Assembly (NCBI RefSeq): GCF_000317065.1
Contig: NC_019701.1
Location: 4,493,047-4,557,046, forward strand
Source: Pseudanabaena sp. PCC 7367
Lineage (GTDB): Bacteria; Cyanobacteriota; Cyanobacteriia; Pseudanabaenales; Pseudanabaenaceae
DNA length: 64,000 bases
Direction: 5' to 3'
Shown: positions 17,641 to 27,500 of the stretch, piece by piece
Layout: every line of letters begins with the position of its first letter
Position numbering within the stretch: the stretch's first letter is position 1
Notes under the pieces: generated by a model
Database searches by the model: none
Told to the model about the DNA's origin: nothing
Seen by the model: only the letters and a program-made list of their open reading frames with translations
Position numbers and translations under genes: made by a program

Positions 17641-18832
17641 ATCTTCCCTGGCCAGAAGTCTTTTTTCGGGTAAGGAGCCTGCCAAAGCCAAGAAGCAGAC
17701 CTTGCGCAAGAAATCAGCAAAAAAAGCTCCCAAAAACCCGCAAAATGTGGTAGAAGGTTCGGCACAGGAGCCAAATCCTCGATCGAAAAATGTTAGTGCT
17801 CAGCAGCCTGATGCGGCAAATAGTTTAGATGGTTTAGATCAGGCCAAGAGTAAAGAGCAAGTTAATCAAAATTTGATCGTAGATGCGGATCAGTCGATCG
17901 ACCGAGATCAAGTTGAACAAGTTAGAGATCCCAAAGCCGAGCTAGAGCTGGAGTTAAAGGTTATGCGCGAAGAAATCACAATGATGCGATCGCATTATGA
18001 AAACGAGTTTAAGCAGAAAGACGAATATATCGCGCAGCTAGAAGCGGAGATTATCAAGCTAGAGCAAAATTTAGCAGGGCTGGGCACCGACGGTAACTAT
18101 ACCCAGGGCTCGATCGCAGCTCAACAGGCCGAACAAATCCAAACCCTGGAACAGCAGAACCAGGAGCTAAATTCTTGCCTCGATCTGATCAAAGCTAACA
18201 ATGACGAGTTGAGCGCTAAGTTTAATCAACAATTTGCCACCTTGACCGTATTACAGCAATCCCTGGCCGATTCGGAGCAAAACTCAAAGCGATCGCAAGC
18301 CAGAGTGGTAGAGCTAGAGGAACGAGTGGCAGAACTGCAAGAGCAAGTGCTTAAGCAAGCTGGCAAAGCCTCAGAATATGAAGCAGCGATCCAACATTGG
18401 AAAGAGCAATCCTTGAACCATCAACGCCGTGCCCTCCATCTCAGCGGCGCATTGGAGAAGTTGCTAGACCAAAAAGACCAGCAAAAACAACATCCTCGCG
18501 CTGGATTGCCAGCCTCCGCCAGTATCCCCCGACCAATCACCCCCCAGGCGGTGCGTGCGGTTGCTAAGGTGGCCCCAGTACCAGAGCAAGAGTTTACCAG
18601 ATTTGAGCAACAGGCTCAGCCATCATCACAATTAGACCAAACCTCACCGACCTATCGGCCGCTTGAACCCTATCAGCCCAGAAATCAAAGCGATCATCGC
18701 AATGGCAACAATGGCAGCGATGGCAGCGATCGAGTGCCTGCCGCAGTGGGTGCAAGCAATGGCGTAGAGGCTCAGGCTCAAAAGCAAACCAGAAAAGTTG
18801 ACCTGCCTTCTTTCTTGATTCGCAATCGCTAA
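17633..18832 (+). CDS. Coiled-coil partner of the ParA ATPase, unrecognised
   Basis: A 399-residue protein starting at GTG 17633, inside the end of parA, with GAGGTGAT just upstream. Residues 1-45 are strongly basic (KKQTLRKKSAKKAPKN), the part that in ParA adaptors stimulates ATPase activity. Residues about 100-280 are a long Glu/Gln-rich coiled coil. Residues 285-385 are disordered, rich in Pro, Gln, Asn and Ser. The protein ends with a short hydrophobic motif VDLPSFLIRNR. There is no ParB HTH. Charged N-terminus, Q-rich coiled coil and low-complexity tail recall McdB of carboxysome positioning. However, the only Trp is mid-protein (HWKEQSLNHQRRALHLS), so it is not a typical McdB. The function is unknown. 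Confidence 0.8.
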   Translation: MSESSLARSLFSGKEPAKAKKQTLRKKSAKKAPKNPQNVVEGSAQEPNPRSKNVSAQQPDAANSLDGLDQAKSKEQVNQNLIVDADQSIDRDQVEQVRDPKAELELELKVMREEITMMRSHYENEFKQKDEYIAQLEAEIIKLEQNLAGLGTDGNYTQGSIAAQQAEQIQTLEQQNQELNSCLDLIKANNDELSAKFNQQFATLTVLQQSLADSEQNSKRSQARVVELEERVAELQEQVLKQAGKASEYEAAIQHWKEQSLNHQRRALHLSGALEKLLDQKDQQKQHPRAGLPASASIPRPITPQAVRAVAKVAPVPEQEFTRFEQQAQPSSQLDQTSPTYRPLEPYQPRNQSDHRNGNNGSDGSDRVPAAVGASNGVEAQAQKQTRKVDLPSFLIRNR

Positions 18833-18865
18833 TCTTTGGCTTAATTATTTAATTTGAATTGAGCT

Positions 18866-19762
18866 TTAATTGGGTAGGCTGGGCATCAGGTGTTGTCTGG
18901 GATAGAGCTGCATCAATGCCTGCACCTGTTCCGCATGGTAAGAACTACGCGTTAGAGGGCTGGATACCACCTGCAAGAAACCCATTTTCTGGCCAGCTTC
19001 CTGCCAGGCCGTGAACTGATCCGGATGCACAAATTCATCTACGCCCAGATGCTTCTGGGAGGGTTGTAAATACTGGCCGATCGTAATGATGTCGCAATCA
19101 ACCGATCGTAGATCTTGCATCACCGCTAATACCTCGTCGGCAGTTTCACCCAAGCCCACCATAATGCCCGACTTGGTATAGACCCAGGGGGCAATTTGCT
19201 TGGCGCGTTTTAGTAGTTCCAAGCTACGCTGATAATCACCCTGGGGTCTGGTGCGTCGATAGAGCCTGGGTATGGTTTCGGTATTGTGGTTGAGCACATG
19301 GGGCTGAGCTGCCAGGATTGCCGCAAGCGCATCCCAATTGCCGCAGAGATCGGGGATGAGTAGTTCGATCGTGGTGTGGGGCATGGCCTGCCGCACTTTA
19401 TTTACACATTTATCAAACTGAGATGCACCGCCATCGGCTAGATCATCCCGATTGACCGAAGTAATTACCACATGCTTCAGTCCCATTCGGCGCACTGCTT
19501 CGGCGAGGCGATCGGGCTCGGTGGGGTCAAGTGCCTGGGGCTTTTTCTCGAAGTCAATATCACAATAGGGGCAAGCACGTGTACAAGCAGGCCCCATAAT
19601 CAAAAAAGTAGCCGTTCCCGCATTAAAGCACTCGCCAATATTCGGGCAGGAAGCTTCTTCGCATACCGTGTTCAGGTTCAGATCGCGCAGAGTTTCTTTT
19701 ACTTCGCCTACGCGCTGCCATTGCGGTGCTTTTACTCTCAGCCAGTCGGGTTTGGTGGTCAT
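18866..19762 (-). CDS. lipA: Lipoyl synthase
   Basis: LipA is a radical-SAM enzyme that inserts two sulphurs into protein-bound octanoate to make lipoate. The 298-residue product has the auxiliary cluster motif [12 protein letters not shown] near residues 34-45 and the radical-SAM motif CTRACPYC near 59-66. The conserved [10 protein letters not shown] block and the final LTRSSYHA motif, whose Ser ligates the auxiliary cluster, are also present. It runs convergent with the ParA-partner gene, whose stop is 33 bases away. No lipB is adjacent. Confidence 0.97.
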   Translation of the reverse strand: MTTKPDWLRVKAPQWQRVGEVKETLRDLNLNTVCEEASCPNIGECFNAGTATFLIMGPACTRACPYCDIDFEKKPQALDPTEPDRLAEAVRRMGLKHVVITSVNRDDLADGGASQFDKCVNKVRQAMPHTTIELLIPDLCGNWDALAAILAAQPHVLNHNTETIPRLYRRTRPQGDYQRSLELLKRAKQIAPWVYTKSGIMVGLGETADEVLAVMQDLRSVDCDIITIGQYLQPSQKHLGVDEFVHPDQFTAWQEAGQKMGFLQVVSSPLTRSSYHAEQVQALMQLYPRQHLMPSLPN

Positions 19763-20062
19763 AGCTTCAGGATCAGATTAGTAAATTTAAAACTAAGCGC
19801 TCAACAGATGGAGGTATTTTTATCTTAGCCAGAATTTGCCTAAGGAAGATGGCAAATGCCTTTCGTCAGTCCCAATCGCAATACTAACTAATGCTTCGAT
19901 CGATAACATTGCGGCAAATAATACCCCAGAGCAGGAACTAACTTAAATAGTTTAACTCCTCTGCCAGGGCGATCGCCGCAGTTTTAGCCAATTTGTCCTT
20001 ACAAATCTGATGATTCTGGCTTTGCCATATTGAACTTTCACAAGGCAAGGCTAAGGGTAGAT
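19763..20062. other. Intergenic
   Basis: About 300 bases upstream of lipA on its strand. I see no gene and no confident signal. Confidence 0.4.
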
Positions 20063-20890
20063 TTACCTCGCATTAGGCTTTAGTGCGCCTTTAGTACCCC
20101 AAGCGGCGATCGTGGAGTAATACAACACCCAGGTACGCGGATTATCTTGTTCTTGCAAGAAAATCTCTACATCCTGAGCAGATACTGTACCTGCCTTGAT
20201 TAACTTCTCGGCAATATGCGATAGCGACATCTTCATCATCCGTGCCATTTTCGAGCCACCCGGAGCTAATTTTTGGGCGGCGGCAGCACTCACATTCTGT
20301 AAGCCATGCTGTTGCAACAAACTGGGCATTTGGCGGGCGATCGCGGAATTAACCTGTAACACCTGATGCAATTTCAGCACCCCTTTAAACATCCGATCCA
20401 TTACTGCAAATTTGCTGGCATCTTCAACCGCAGCGGGGGCTTGATCAAGAAAATCCGGCTCTTCGATTAAAATCTTGCCACCGGGTTTGAGTGCCTGCAC
20501 CAAATTAGCGATCGCCTTGTTATAGTCCTGCACATGCACCAGCACATAACGCAGGTGGATCAAGTCATACCTATTTGGTTCAAGATCCATTGCACAAATA
20601 TCGCCCTGGCGGATTTCTAGATTTGGTAACTCTGTTCCAGAAATAAACCGGGGATCGAGATCGACCGCCACCACCTGGCCAGTTTCACCCACTCGATCGC
20701 AGATCCAGCGCATCACTGAACCAGCCCCGGCTCCGACCTCTAGGCAGGTGTTGCCCTGGGAGAGTCCCATTTTTTTCAATTGGGCAAATGTAGCCGGATC
20801 AAAGATTTCTTCGATCAATTGCAACCTCACCAATTCACTGTCAGCGGTGGTATTGGTAAAGATATAATCCTGTTCAAGATTGAGGCTCAT
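20063..20890 (-). CDS. Class I SAM-dependent methyltransferase
   Basis: A 275-residue Rossmann-fold methyltransferase. The SAM motif I is CLEVGAGAGSVMRWI near residues 49-63, followed by VVAVDLDPRF (motif II acidic residue), YDLIHLRYVLVHV (motif IV) and LKPGGKILIEEPDF (post-motif). This is the UbiE/type 11 style used on small molecules. The C-terminal 120 residues are helical with no recognised substrate signature. The substrate is unknown. It lies alone between lipA and the epimerase, all on the minus strand but separated by more than 200 bases. Confidence 0.85.
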   Translation of the reverse strand: MSLNLEQDYIFTNTTADSELVRLQLIEEIFDPATFAQLKKMGLSQGNTCLEVGAGAGSVMRWICDRVGETGQVVAVDLDPRFISGTELPNLEIRQGDICAMDLEPNRYDLIHLRYVLVHVQDYNKAIANLVQALKPGGKILIEEPDFLDQAPAAVEDASKFAVMDRMFKGVLKLHQVLQVNSAIARQMPSLLQQHGLQNVSAAAAQKLAPGGSKMARMMKMSLSHIAEKLIKAGTVSAQDVEIFLQEQDNPRTWVLYYSTIAAWGTKGALKPNAR

Positions 20891-21113
20891 GGTTTTTGGT
20901 TTTTAAAATGGTTCAAAACTCTGCTTGGCAAATGCTTTTTTATGCTGCTTTTGAGATAACTAACCTTAATGTTAAATGAGTCGAACATTAATAAGTTTGC
21001 TGTCTTTCGCTAATCATATATTCATTTACCGTCACCATATTCAAGTTAATCTAGTTGGTTTAGCATCACCCAACTGTGCGATTGCTTGCCGATTAGCGAT
21101 CGACTAATCCACC

Positions 21114-22073
21114 CTAAACCATCGCACCCGTGAGCAACCAATCACGGAAATGCTCTAAACCAGTGATGAAGTCGGTATTGGGTGTATAGTCCAACAGCGC
21201 CTTTGCCTTCTCGACCCTGGCAAAAGTATGGCTGACATCGCCCGGCTGATTGGCCATGAACTCCAAATTAGCCTCCACTTCAAACACCTGTTCCAATCCC
21301 TTGATCATCTCGATCAAACTCACGGTGCGATTGTTACCCAGGTTAATAATTTCGTAGCTGGTCTGGTCATAGGCGATCGCGCCAATAATGCCCTGCACAA
21401 TATCGCCCACAAAGGTATAGTCACGGCTGGAACTACCATCACCATATACGGGGATTTTTTTGCCAGCGGTCATCAATTTGGCAAACTTATGGATCGCCAG
21501 ATCAGGGCGTTGGCGGGGGCCATAGACCGTAAAAAAGCGCAGCGCCAGAAACTGAATCCCATATAAGTGACTATAGACATGGCCGAGCAGTTCAGCACTA
21601 ACCTTGGTACTGGCATAGGGGCTGATTGGCTTGAGTACATAATCATCTTCACGCCAGGGTAAATTGGGGTTTACGCCATAGACACTGGAAGAAGAGCCAA
21701 AAATAAATTTTTTAATCTCCATTTGTCTGGCTATTTCCAACAGGTTTTGGGTGCCATTGACATTCACCTGCTGATAGATAAACGGATTGGCGATCGAAGG
21801 GCGTACGCCAGCTCTGGCCGCTAAGTGAATAATCAGATCAAACTGGTGGCCGTGCAGTTGGGTTTGGAGAGCATTCAGGTCACAAATATCTGCCTCGATC
21901 AAGCGATAACTAGAATTGGCCAGATGTGGTTGAATATTTTGGCGCTTGGTCTGTGGATCGTAGAAATCATCAAAACAATCGATCGTAGTTACCTGCCAAC
22001 CCTGCGCCAGCAAAAAATCCACCAGATGACTACCAATAAAACCCGCCCCACCAGTTACTAGAACTCTATTCAT
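21114..22073 (-). CDS. NAD-dependent sugar epimerase, UDP-glucuronate 4-epimerase-like
   Basis: An extended SDR enzyme of 319 residues. The NAD motif VTGGAGFIGSHL is at residues 5-16, the catalytic SSSSVYG triad part is near 120, and YASTKVSAELL gives the active YxxxK. The segments FDDFYDPQTKRQNI and HLAARAGVRPSI closely match UDP-glucuronate 4-epimerases, which make UDP-galacturonate for surface polysaccharides. The ATG at 22073 (MNRVLVTG) fits the family; the frame extends seven codons further. It is divergent from two other sugar-SDR genes that start 775 bases away. Confidence 0.88.
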   Translation of the reverse strand: MNRVLVTGGAGFIGSHLVDFLLAQGWQVTTIDCFDDFYDPQTKRQNIQPHLANSSYRLIEADICDLNALQTQLHGHQFDLIIHLAARAGVRPSIANPFIYQQVNVNGTQNLLEIARQMEIKKFIFGSSSSVYGVNPNLPWREDDYVLKPISPYASTKVSAELLGHVYSHLYGIQFLALRFFTVYGPRQRPDLAIHKFAKLMTAGKKIPVYGDGSSSRDYTFVGDIVQGIIGAIAYDQTSYEIINLGNNRTVSLIEMIKGLEQVFEVEANLEFMANQPGDVSHTFARVEKAKALLDYTPNTDFITGLEHFRDWLLTGAMV

Positions 22074-22847
22074 GTGCATATCCCCAAACCACAACGATCG
22101 TAATTTTATGAAGGGATAATACTACATTAACCAGATTTGGATAGATATTTGAAATCCTCAGCATGTGATTACAGTTAGTTGGGTAGGAGAAAACTAGCTA
22201 CTTGATTAGCGATCGTTTTAAATGGGCTGGATGTTGGTTAGCGCCCCCGAATCTTTGTAATTTCTGGCTCGTCACTCCCGGCGATCGCCTTAAAATCCAT
22301 TGCGACCCTAGAGATTTGTTTTCAATTGATTTGATCGCACTAACCTCGAACTGGCATTGTTGATTGGGAATCTAATGATTGCTTGGTTGGGAAATACTGG
22401 CTAAGCTAGGCAAATCCAGATTTGTAGTGATTACTTTTCCATAGTCATTAACATGCATTAACATTAGACCTGTGATGATTTAATCCTAGACTTAGTTGTT
22501 AAGTAGACTAGGTTCATTTCACGAAAAATCTGGATCAACAAATTGGGGGAAAGAGAGTTTTTAGCGATCGACAATAGCGATCGACAATGTTGACTAATCT
22601 GGATAGTGGCGATCGTAAATTGTCCCCAGCTTAGGCTCGTATCGATCGGAAATTTGAGCATTAGGCATGGCATAATTGCGACTAATTACTAATTGACTAA
22701 TTACTAATTTAAGTAAGCTAGCTATGCCTGACTTGAGCCTAGGCAGCATCTATTGTCTAGATTAGATTCAGAAGATCATCTATGATGATGCCCTTTGCCT
22801 AGCATTACATCGACCAAACTTGAATTAACTTAACTGGCAGATCAACT
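22074..22847. other. Gene-free divergent region in the sugar-epimerase group
   Basis: About 770 bases. It has many CGATCG/GCGATCG sites near 22560-22650 and a perfect 15-bp tandem repeat at 22680-22709. No convincing gene: the minus-strand frame at 22464-22673 has unusual composition and no family match. Confidence 0.5.
22680..22709. repeat. 15-bp perfect tandem repeat
   Basis: Two exact copies of gactaattactaatt, 140 bases upstream of the next gene. Confidence 0.9.
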
Positions 22848-23900
22848 ATGAAAAAACTGCTCGTCACGGGATCATCGGGACTAATTGGTTCAGAAGTTTG
22901 TACTCACTTTGCTAATTTAGGCTGGCAGGTACATGGGGTTGATAATAATCAACGGGCGGTTTTCTTTGGTCAGCAGGGCGATACTCGCTGGAATCAGCAA
23001 CGCCTCCAGGAAGACCTAAAGGGATTTGTGCACCATGAATTAGACATCCGCGATCGCCAGGGGATTCTGGCACTGCTGGAAAGTTTGCAACCAGACGCGA
23101 TCGTGCATTGTGCTGCCCAACCCAGTCACGATCGGGCGGCGGCAATTCCCTTTGATGACTTTGATACAAATGCAGTGGGCACCTTGAACCTGTTGGAAGC
23201 CACCCGCCAACATGCACCAACGGCTCCCTTTGCCCATCTGTCTACCAATAAGGTATATGGCGATGCGCCGAACGAAATCCCACTCAAAGAATTAGAAACC
23301 CGCTGGGACTATGATGATCCTGCCTATGCCAACGGCATTGCCGAGACTTTTCGGATCGATCGATCGAAGCACTCATTGTTTGGTGCATCCAAGGTGGCAG
23401 CGGATGTGATGGTGCAGGAATATGGACGTTATTTTGGCCTGAATACCTGCTGTTTACGGGGTGGTTGCCTAACGGGACCAAGTCATTCTGGGGTTGAATT
23501 GCATGGTTTTTTGAGCTATTTAATCAAATGCAATCTGGAAGGGCGCACCTATAAAATTTTTGGCTATAAGGGTAAGCAGGTGCGCGACAACATCCACTCC
23601 CATGATGTGGCCAGGTTTATTGAAGAGTTTATTAAGGCTCCCCGCAGCGCAGAGGTATATAACCTTGGTGGTGGTAAGGATAACACCTGCTCGATCCTGG
23701 AGGCGTTTGCGTTGGCGGCGGCGATCTCTGGCAAAAAAATGCAGTATGAATATGTCAATCAAAACCGCGAAGGCGATCACATCTGCTACTACAGCGATCT
23801 GCGCAAAATGAAACAGCACTATCCTAATTGGGACATCACCAAGTCATTGCAGGATATCTTTGCGGAGATTATTGCCGCCTGGCAGGATCGATTGAGTTAA
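22848..23900 (+). CDS. NAD-dependent epimerase, CDP-paratose 2-epimerase-like
   Basis: A 350-residue extended SDR. It has [12 protein letters not shown] at residues 6-17, and its [20 protein letters not shown] and [19 protein letters not shown] blocks are those of the CDP-tyvelose/paratose 2-epimerase branch. The catalytic position reads [10 protein letters not shown], so the usual Tyr of YxxxK is Phe while the Lys is kept. I believe this is common in this subfamily but have not checked. It starts an apparent three-gene operon with another SDR (69-base gap) and a glycosyltransferase (80-base gap), suggesting synthesis and transfer of an unusual sugar. Confidence 0.85.
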   Translation: MKKLLVTGSSGLIGSEVCTHFANLGWQVHGVDNNQRAVFFGQQGDTRWNQQRLQEDLKGFVHHELDIRDRQGILALLESLQPDAIVHCAAQPSHDRAAAIPFDDFDTNAVGTLNLLEATRQHAPTAPFAHLSTNKVYGDAPNEIPLKELETRWDYDDPAYANGIAETFRIDRSKHSLFGASKVAADVMVQEYGRYFGLNTCCLRGGCLTGPSHSGVELHGFLSYLIKCNLEGRTYKIFGYKGKQVRDNIHSHDVARFIEEFIKAPRSAEVYNLGGGKDNTCSILEAFALAAAISGKKMQYEYVNQNREGDHICYYSDLRKMKQHYPNWDITKSLQDIFAEIIAAWQDRLS

Positions 23901-23969
23901 TTTGCTGGATTTTAAAAGTTTTATGATCACTGTTAATTCAATCTAAATTCTTAAACCATTTGAGACAGC

Positions 23970-25031
23970 ATGAAAATCTTAATTACCGGTGCGGCCGGGT
24001 TCGTTGGTAGCAGATTGGCAGAGGCGATCGCCCATTCGATCGAGAATATAGAGCTAATTGGGATCGATAACCTCTCTCGGCGCGGCAGCGAAACTAATTT
24101 AGCTTTTTTAAGTAAGCTGGGCTGCAAATTAATTCACGGCGATATTCGCGTCAATGATGATGTGGTGGAATTGCCCAAAGTTGATTGGATTCTGGATTGT
24201 GCCGCTATCCCCAGCGTAATGGCAGGGATAGGTGGGGGTTCTGCGCAATTGGTGGGGCATAACCTGATTGGTACGCTTAATTTGCTAGAAAAATGTCGCC
24301 GCGATCGCTGTGGCTTTTTGATGCTCAGCACCAGTCGTGTGTATGCGATTAATTCACTGTTAGAGATTAAATTAGTTGACAATGGCGATCGATTTACGCC
24401 CGACCTCAGTCAACCACTGCCCAATGGTTTTAGTAAATTAGGCGTGAATGAAAGTTTTTCTACCACAGCGCCGATCTCACTCTATGGCGCAACCAAGCTG
24501 GCTTCTGAGGTAATGGCCTTGGAATATGCTGCCACATTTGAATTTCCGCTCTGGATCAATCGTTGCGGGGTGATCGCTGGCGCGGGGCAATTTGGCAAAC
24601 CGGATCAGGGCATTTTTTCATTCTGGATCTATCAATGGTTATGCCAAAAACCGCTTAAATATATTGGTTTTGGCGGCGAGGGCAAGCAGGTACGCGATTT
24701 TGTTTGCCCCCAGGATCTAGCGCGATTGATTCAGATGCAGCTTAATCAACCCGATCGCCAGGCTCCTAAAATTGTTAATGTGGGCGGCGGTAACGATTGT
24801 GCGATGAGCTTAAAAGAGCTTTCCGCCTATTGCCGTGCTAATTTGGGTGATGATTGTGCGGTCGCCTCCGTGCCAGAGACCCGCACCTTTGACATTCCCT
24901 ACTATGTTACTGACAATAGCCTGGTCAAGCGGTCATGGGGTTGGCAACCGGAAGTGAAAATGACTGACACCCTGGCGGCGATCGCCAATTGGGCTAAGGC
25001 CAACCAACCATTGATCGAATCAGGGTTTTAG
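23970..25031 (+). CDS. NAD-dependent epimerase/dehydratase
   Basis: A 353-residue extended SDR of the same general branch as the gene before it. NAD motif ITGAAGFVGSRL is at residues 4-15, STSRVYAI gives the Ser region, LYGATKLASEV gives an intact YxxxK, and FGGEGKQVRDFVCPQDLARL parallels the upstream paralogue. Retention of Tyr here, against Phe upstream, suggests this is the catalytically standard member. The exact substrate is unknown; a nucleotide-activated deoxyhexose is plausible from similarity. Confidence 0.85.
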   Translation: MKILITGAAGFVGSRLAEAIAHSIENIELIGIDNLSRRGSETNLAFLSKLGCKLIHGDIRVNDDVVELPKVDWILDCAAIPSVMAGIGGGSAQLVGHNLIGTLNLLEKCRRDRCGFLMLSTSRVYAINSLLEIKLVDNGDRFTPDLSQPLPNGFSKLGVNESFSTTAPISLYGATKLASEVMALEYAATFEFPLWINRCGVIAGAGQFGKPDQGIFSFWIYQWLCQKPLKYIGFGGEGKQVRDFVCPQDLARLIQMQLNQPDRQAPKIVNVGGGNDCAMSLKELSAYCRANLGDDCAVASVPETRTFDIPYYVTDNSLVKRSWGWQPEVKMTDTLAAIANWAKANQPLIESGF

Positions 25032-25111
25032 TTGGTTTATTTAATCTTTTGCAAGCCATATTTCAAATCACGCTTCAATTCGTAAGTAGTTAAATAGTTA
25101 AATAGTCCAAT

Positions 25112-26212
25112 ATGTCCAAACGTGTTCTGGTTCTCAATAACTATCCCTTTGAGCAGGTTTGGCAAGAGGTAAAGCGGGGCGAAAAACCCGATCATCACCT
25201 CTATGGCATTAATTATTTTCACACCAGAGGCTATGAGGTTGAGCTAGTCCCTTTTACTAGTTCGCAATTTTTGCAACAGGTAGGGCAGCTCTATCGCCGT
25301 AGTCGCTTGCCAATTCCCTTGGGTAATTTCGATCAACAATGGTCTTGCTGGCAACAGCTCAATCAGGCTGATTTAATCTATTGCCCCTGCCAGACTCAAA
25401 CCCATTTGCTTAATTACCTGCGGGCGATCGGCCTGATCAAAATCCCGATCGTTTGTATTGCCCACCATCCCCTTAATTACGGCAAGCTGGCCAAACTACG
25501 CCAACCTTTTTTTGAATTGTTGGTCAAAGGTACAGATGCTTTTCCTAGTCTCAGTTCGGTGGTGGCAGCAGAGATCAATCAACTCGCCCATAGCGATCGC
25601 AAGTCTGGTTATCTGTCCTGGGGGCCTGATGCCAATTATTATCAAGCTAGCGATCCGGCTAGCGATCGAGTCGGTGAGGGGGTGATCGCGGCGGGACGTA
25701 CTGGCCGAGATTTTCAAACCTTTGGTCAAGCCGCTTCGCAAACCAATGCCAAAGCGCAGATTATTTGCTTAGAAAGTGGCTATAACGACACCTTGCAGGG
25801 GTTTAGCCAGAATGTATCAGTGATGGCACTGCCAGATCATAATTACATGAAATACCCGCAGTTATTACAACTCTATGCTCAGGCGCGGATATTGGCGATT
25901 CCGGTGGTAGTGACCCAGAGCATTGCTGGTTTAACTAGTTTGATGGATGCGCTGGGGATGGGCAAGCCGGTGATTATGACCAAGCACCCATTAATCGATC
26001 TTGATATCGAAGCGCTGGGGGTGGGTAAATGGGTTGCGCCTGGAGATGTGGAGGGATGGCGATCGGCGATTCAGTTTTTTGAGGATGATCCAGATGCTGC
26101 CCTGGAAATGGGGCACAGGGCAAGGCAACTGGTGGAGCAGGGATTTAATTCTGAGGTGTTTAGTCAGCAGGTGATGGATATTTTCGATCGCTTGTTTGCA
26201 TCAGCTACCTGA
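25112..26212 (+). CDS. Glycosyltransferase, GT-B fold
   Basis: A 366-residue protein with a GT-B layout. The N-terminal half (VLVLNNYPFEQVW) is a variable acceptor domain. The C-terminal half has the donor-binding pattern SLMDALGMGKPVIMTKHPLIDLD near residue 285, with the usual glycine-rich turn and a VAPGDVEGW segment after it. I cannot assign a CAZy family with confidence; it is GT4-like. It ends the epimerase operon and probably transfers the sugar made by the two SDR enzymes. Confidence 0.78.
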   Translation: MSKRVLVLNNYPFEQVWQEVKRGEKPDHHLYGINYFHTRGYEVELVPFTSSQFLQQVGQLYRRSRLPIPLGNFDQQWSCWQQLNQADLIYCPCQTQTHLLNYLRAIGLIKIPIVCIAHHPLNYGKLAKLRQPFFELLVKGTDAFPSLSSVVAAEINQLAHSDRKSGYLSWGPDANYYQASDPASDRVGEGVIAAGRTGRDFQTFGQAASQTNAKAQIICLESGYNDTLQGFSQNVSVMALPDHNYMKYPQLLQLYAQARILAIPVVVTQSIAGLTSLMDALGMGKPVIMTKHPLIDLDIEALGVGKWVAPGDVEGWRSAIQFFEDDPDAALEMGHRARQLVEQGFNSEVFSQQVMDIFDRLFASAT

Positions 26213-26344
26213 AGTTTATGGCGATTGATTCGTAACTAACTCAAAAACCATTTGCTAAAAATCTTTAAGCCAATGCCACTCCTACGATCGAAAAATTGGT
26301 TAGGGTTCTAATGTTCAAACTACCCCATTCTACAACCCCAAGTT

Positions 26345-27079
26345 TTAAGACAACTCTGGATAATCGGGATTATTAATCAAACCAAACCGATCGCCAAGCG
26401 GCCAGAACCGAAAGCTGGCATGGCCAATAATATTTTGTTTCGGCAAAAAGCCCCACACATGGGAATCATTACTGTAGTTGCGATTGTCACCCATCACCCA
26501 GAAACTATCTTCGGGCACTGTTACATAAACATTGAGATCGGCTAGCACCACCTGATTGCCCAATTTCCCGGCCGCGAGTAGTTCCTGCAGTTTGGCCTGT
26601 TCGGGTGGCCAGACATAATCTACAGGCTCCGCAATATACGACGCTTCATCCAGCGCCACATCATTTACAAAGACCTGATTATTATGAATACTAATTCGAT
26701 CGCCTGGTAAACCAATAATTCGTTTGATATAGGCTTTGGTATTGTCCTGGATATAGGGCGATCGGGGTGGATAAAACACAATAATATCGCCGCGCTGCGG
26801 TTGCCCCAACCAGTAAGAGACTTTTTCGACAATTACGCGATCGTTGACCTGCAAAGTTGGCTCCATCGAACCAGAGGGAATGAACCTGGGTTCCAGCACA
26901 AAACTACGCAGCAAAAAAGCCAGCACCAGGGCGATCACAATAATTTTCACACCCTCAAACTTTTGAAACAGGCTCACGCGTTGAGTGTTGGGCTCGTCGG
27001 CAGTAATATCTGTTTGAGATCTAGATTCAGGATCTGGGGCGATCGTTGGCTCTTGGTCAGGTAAATCAGGAGAAGACAT
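26345..27079 (-). CDS. lepB: Signal peptidase I
   Basis: LepB cleaves signal peptides from exported proteins at the outer face of the cytoplasmic or thylakoid membrane. The 244-residue protein has an acidic, Asp/Glu/Ser-rich N-terminal tail, one transmembrane helix (IVIALVLAFLLRSFVL), the catalytic Ser in PSGSMEPTL near residue 73, and the catalytic Lys in AYIKRIIGLPGD. The last conserved box FWVMGDNRNYSNDSH is present. It lies 199 bases downstream of ftrV on the same strand. Confidence 0.96.
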   Translation of the reverse strand: MSSPDLPDQEPTIAPDPESRSQTDITADEPNTQRVSLFQKFEGVKIIVIALVLAFLLRSFVLEPRFIPSGSMEPTLQVNDRVIVEKVSYWLGQPQRGDIIVFYPPRSPYIQDNTKAYIKRIIGLPGDRISIHNNQVFVNDVALDEASYIAEPVDYVWPPEQAKLQELLAAGKLGNQVVLADLNVYVTVPEDSFWVMGDNRNYSNDSHVWGFLPKQNIIGHASFRFWPLGDRFGLINNPDYPELS

Positions 27080-27278
27080 ATTGGCGGTTGGTTAACGTAT
27101 GGGTAATTAGGTTTGGATTTAGATTTAGATCCTGAACTTCGCCAGCCTGAGTTGGCATAAGAATAGCCATATTACTTGCCACGATCGCAGTAACTGTTCT
27201 CAAGAGGGCATGTTTTAAGATCACTTCTACTCCTTGCCAGCAAAGCTGTGGATGATCGCCAGCTAAATTGTCAGCAAT

Positions 27279-27500
27279 TTAAACTAATTCCAACTCTGCC
27301 TCACTCAAATGCACTTTGAACTTCTTGCCCAATTGCACCTGGATCGGGTAGTTGGGGCTGATTGGTCGGCCATTCCAATCGGTAATAATGTTGACTATTT
27401 CACCTTCCATGCCCTCGATATCAAAAGCTTTGCCACGATGCTCTGGATGGGTATATACCTTGAGGGATTTATTTATTTTTACACGATCGCCAATTTTCAT
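27279..27500 (-). CDS. ftrV: Ferredoxin-thioredoxin reductase, variable chain
   Basis: FtrV is the small non-catalytic subunit of ferredoxin-thioredoxin reductase, which passes photosynthetic electrons to thioredoxin. The 73-residue product has the SH3-like barrel pattern KIGDRVKI, VYTHPEHRGKAFD, GMEGEIV and WNGRPISPNYPI, with the closing HLSEAELELV. These are all diagnostic for the family. The catalytic subunit gene ftrC is not in the window, as usual. Confidence 0.96.
   Translation of the reverse strand: MKIGDRVKINKSLKVYTHPEHRGKAFDIEGMEGEIVNIITDWNGRPISPNYPIQVQLGKKFKVHLSEAELELV

Noticed and set aside
17633..18832. Calling the ParA partner McdB outright
   Set aside because: Its single Trp is mid-protein and the C-terminus differs from what I expect of McdB, so the assignment is left open.
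22464..22673. Minus-strand 69-codon open frame between divergent epimerase genes
   Set aside because: Amino-acid composition is not protein-like, no family resemblance, no ribosome site, and it lies in a divergent promoter region.
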